Both the position numbers and the translations under genes were made by a program. From contig CANPGX010000057.1 of assembly GCA_947573745.1 (NCBI GenBank), positions 1-6,528 of the forward strand: a stretch of DNA of 6,528 bases. Direction: 5' to 3'. This DNA is from an uncultured Erysipelotrichaceae bacterium. GTDB lineage: Bacteria; Bacillota_I; Bacilli_A; Erysipelotrichales; Coprobacillaceae. Positions 5,035-6,528 of this stretch are shown one piece after another (positions within the stretch are counted from its first letter, which is position 1; every line of letters begins with the position of its first letter). Below the pieces are notes generated by a model. It searched no databases, was not told the DNA's origin, and was given only the letters and a program-made list of their open reading frames with translations.

Positions 5035-6528
5035 TTACCTCCCATACTGTTGATAAAATGATTCATTAAAACGAATAGAATCTAAAACAGCCTGTTGATT
5101 CTCTAGATGAAATGTGAGATAAACGTGACTATATTCCACAAATTCACTTCCTGTTTCCAAAGCAAGGAAAATATCACAAGGGACTAATAAACTCACTTCT
5201 TCATGAGAAGCTGAAAGTAATTGACTATTATAAATTTCTGGCCGTAAAGCCACCACATCATAAATTAAAGTCTCTTGACTAACTTCTTCATGTAAATCTT
5301 CATGATCTTCCAAATAATCATACGCTTGATTGACCAAAAGATTGAGTTCAGGTTGATCATAATCCTCACTCAAAGCCATTTGTACCAAGGGGTGATGACT
5401 ATCTAAAGAAGTCACTTCTTTTAAAAGCGTATTTTGCATATATAATGAAACAAGGACAGTTTCTTTAGATTCATGATAAGATGCCCAATCCATGTTTTCA
5501 TCATTAAACACAGCATCTAAATTTTCTACTAAACGACGATAAGTATCGCCAAAATAAACATGATATGCTCCTTCATGATCCTGAAGAATCATATGGTCAG
5601 CCAAAATACACGTATCATAAGTCAATCCTTGATGATAATAAACTGTTTTTAATAGCGAAGACGATGATAATAAAGTTTCAAAATCCTCTTCTTTTAAAGT
5701 AAATTCATAGTTCATATTGGTTTTTTCTAAAGTAACATCAATGGTGACCCCTTCCCATTCAGGTAAAAGATAAGGATAATCATTCAATAAACATTTCATC
5801 AGTCCCTTAAACGTTTCTTTATCTTCAATATTGGCATAACGATACTGATCCTTCGTCTGAATGGTCATATAGACATACTGATAATTTTGATCATTTAAAT
5901 AACTTTGGCTCAAAGAATCGCCATAGAAATGCATCAAAAAGATCATCGCTGCGATACAAGGAAGATACCAACGCATCATGGTCATTAAAGAAAGACGCTG
6001 TTTAAAGGCTAATTCAATGATCAAGGCACACAAACATCCAGAAGCTACATAGAGGGTATCCATCTTAAAAAGATAAGAACTATAGGATGTTTCCGTGATT
6101 TTTTCAGCGCAAACAAGATATAAGCTACTTGATAAAGCTAATAATAAACCTAATCGGATAAACCATGACATTTTATCATAGACAAAGGCATCCCCAATCT
6201 TTTCTTCATGACGATATTTTAACGCATAAAAATCTAAACCGATCAACCCGATGATCATCACTATATGACTGATAAAGTGAGGCCATAGATGTTCATAACC
6301 GAGAAATCGAATTCCTGATATCAAAGGCATAAAGAAATAGAGCCATTGATCATTAAACAACACCTGATGAATACCAAAAGCGTGGTGTAAACTCACAACA
6401 TTTAATAACGTATATAAACATCCGGGTAATCCAAAAAAGACACATGTCAAAATGATGGCACTCTTTCTTGTCCCAGATAAAATATTCGCTAACAAAGCAA
6501 GTAAAAAATAATAGATAGCCAGAATGAA
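5035..6528 (-). CDS. ABC transporter permease, paralog of the downstream gene; 5' end beyond the window
   Basis: This is the C-terminal 497 residues of a membrane protein; the frame stays open to the right edge. TTG 6495 is the first possible start inside the window, but it has no ribosome binding site and sits within a membrane helix (FILAIYYFLLALLANILSG), so the true start is outside. Aligning LSGTRKS with LSGTKS of the downstream paralog suggests about 135-140 residues are missing. Further hydrophobic segments cover about 24-45, 62-77, 84-102, 121-141, 157-175 and 187-202. YRHEEKIGDAFVYDK (about 105-119) matches the paralog's YRHHENVGETIV, and FKQRLSL matches FHKRLSL. After the last helix comes an acidic, soluble-looking region of about 295 residues, longer than the paralog's and without visible similarity to it. 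Likely partner in a two-permease ABC transporter; substrate unknown. The ATPase is not in view. Confidence 0.78.
   Translation of the reverse strand, partial: FILAIYYFLLALLANILSGTRKSAIILTCVFFGLPGCLYTLLNVVSLHHAFGIHQVLFNDQWLYFFMPLISGIRFLGYEHLWPHFISHIVMIIGLIGLDFYALKYRHEEKIGDAFVYDKMSWFIRLGLLLALSSSLYLVCAEKITETSYSSYLFKMDTLYVASGCLCALIIELAFKQRLSLMTMMRWYLPCIAAMIFLMHFYGDSLSQSYLNDQNYQYVYMTIQTKDQYRYANIEDKETFKGLMKCLLNDYPYLLPEWEGVTIDVTLEKTNMNYEFTLKEEDFETLLSSSSLLKTVYYHQGLTYDTCILADHMILQDHEGAYHVYFGDTYRRLVENLDAVFNDENMDWASYHESKETVLVSLYMQNTLLKEVTSLDSHHPLVQMALSEDYDQPELNLLVNQAYDYLEDHEDLHEEVSQETLIYDVVALRPEIYNSQLLSASHEEVSLLVPCDIFLALETGSEFVEYSHVYLTFHLENQQAVLDSIRFNESFYQQYGR
5037..5042 (-). promoter_or_regulatory. Ribosome binding site embedded in the end of the upstream permease gene
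   Basis: GGAGGT on the minus strand overlaps the final Gly-Arg codons and the stop (GGG AGG TAA) of the upstream gene and lies 8 bases before ATG 5028. The genes are only 6 bases apart, so ribosomes finishing the first gene are well placed to start the second. Confidence 0.85.

Noticed and set aside
1..6528. Mobile element, CRISPR array, tRNA or riboswitch
   Set aside because: I saw no transposase or integrase motif, no regularly spaced repeats, no tRNA-like arms, and no gap between genes longer than 124 bases.

Overview
The window looks like chromosomal DNA from a low-GC Gram-positive bacterium (Bacillota). The evidence is AT-rich codon use, strong GAGGTGA/AAGGAG ribosome binding sites, TATAAT/TTGAnn promoters, an AddB/RexB-type recombination nuclease subunit in place of RecB/RecC, and a YtrC/YtrD-like ABC permease pair. 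An Erysipelotrichia-like gut Firmicute would fit, but that is inference and cannot be settled from this sequence. All five visible stop codons are TAA. There are no RNA genes, insertion sequences or CRISPR arrays.

Layout. Positions 1-2081 (minus) hold an addB/rexB-like gene that runs off the left edge. Its reading frame is broken by one in-frame TAA at 465-467. The 154 codons beyond it, up to the edge, are still clean AddB sequence in the same frame, including the Cys-Pro-Phe iron-sulfur motif at the start of the nuclease region. Positions 2082-2205 are a divergent promoter region driving addB leftward and a Cof-type HAD phosphatase (2206-2997, plus) rightward. A small inverted repeat overlaps the HAD -10 box. 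The HAD gene converges on a thioredoxin gene (3024-3329, minus). One bidirectional terminator lies between them, and its stem reaches into both stop codons.

Positions 3391-6528 (minus) hold two tandem, related ABC-transporter permease genes that are translationally coupled. The upstream one is cut by the right edge; its true start lies outside the window, and the apparent TTG start at 6495 is an artefact. Each has an N-terminal bundle of membrane helices and a large non-membrane C-terminal region, thought to be outside the cell. The ATPase and any regulator must lie elsewhere, most likely beyond the right edge.

The genes do not form one pathway: DNA repair, a phosphatase, a redox protein and a membrane transporter sit side by side. 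I found no convincing undescribed system. The observation most worth checking is the nonsense codon in an otherwise intact addB frame. Next come the paralogous permease pair with very different C-terminal domains, and the compact regulatory overlaps.
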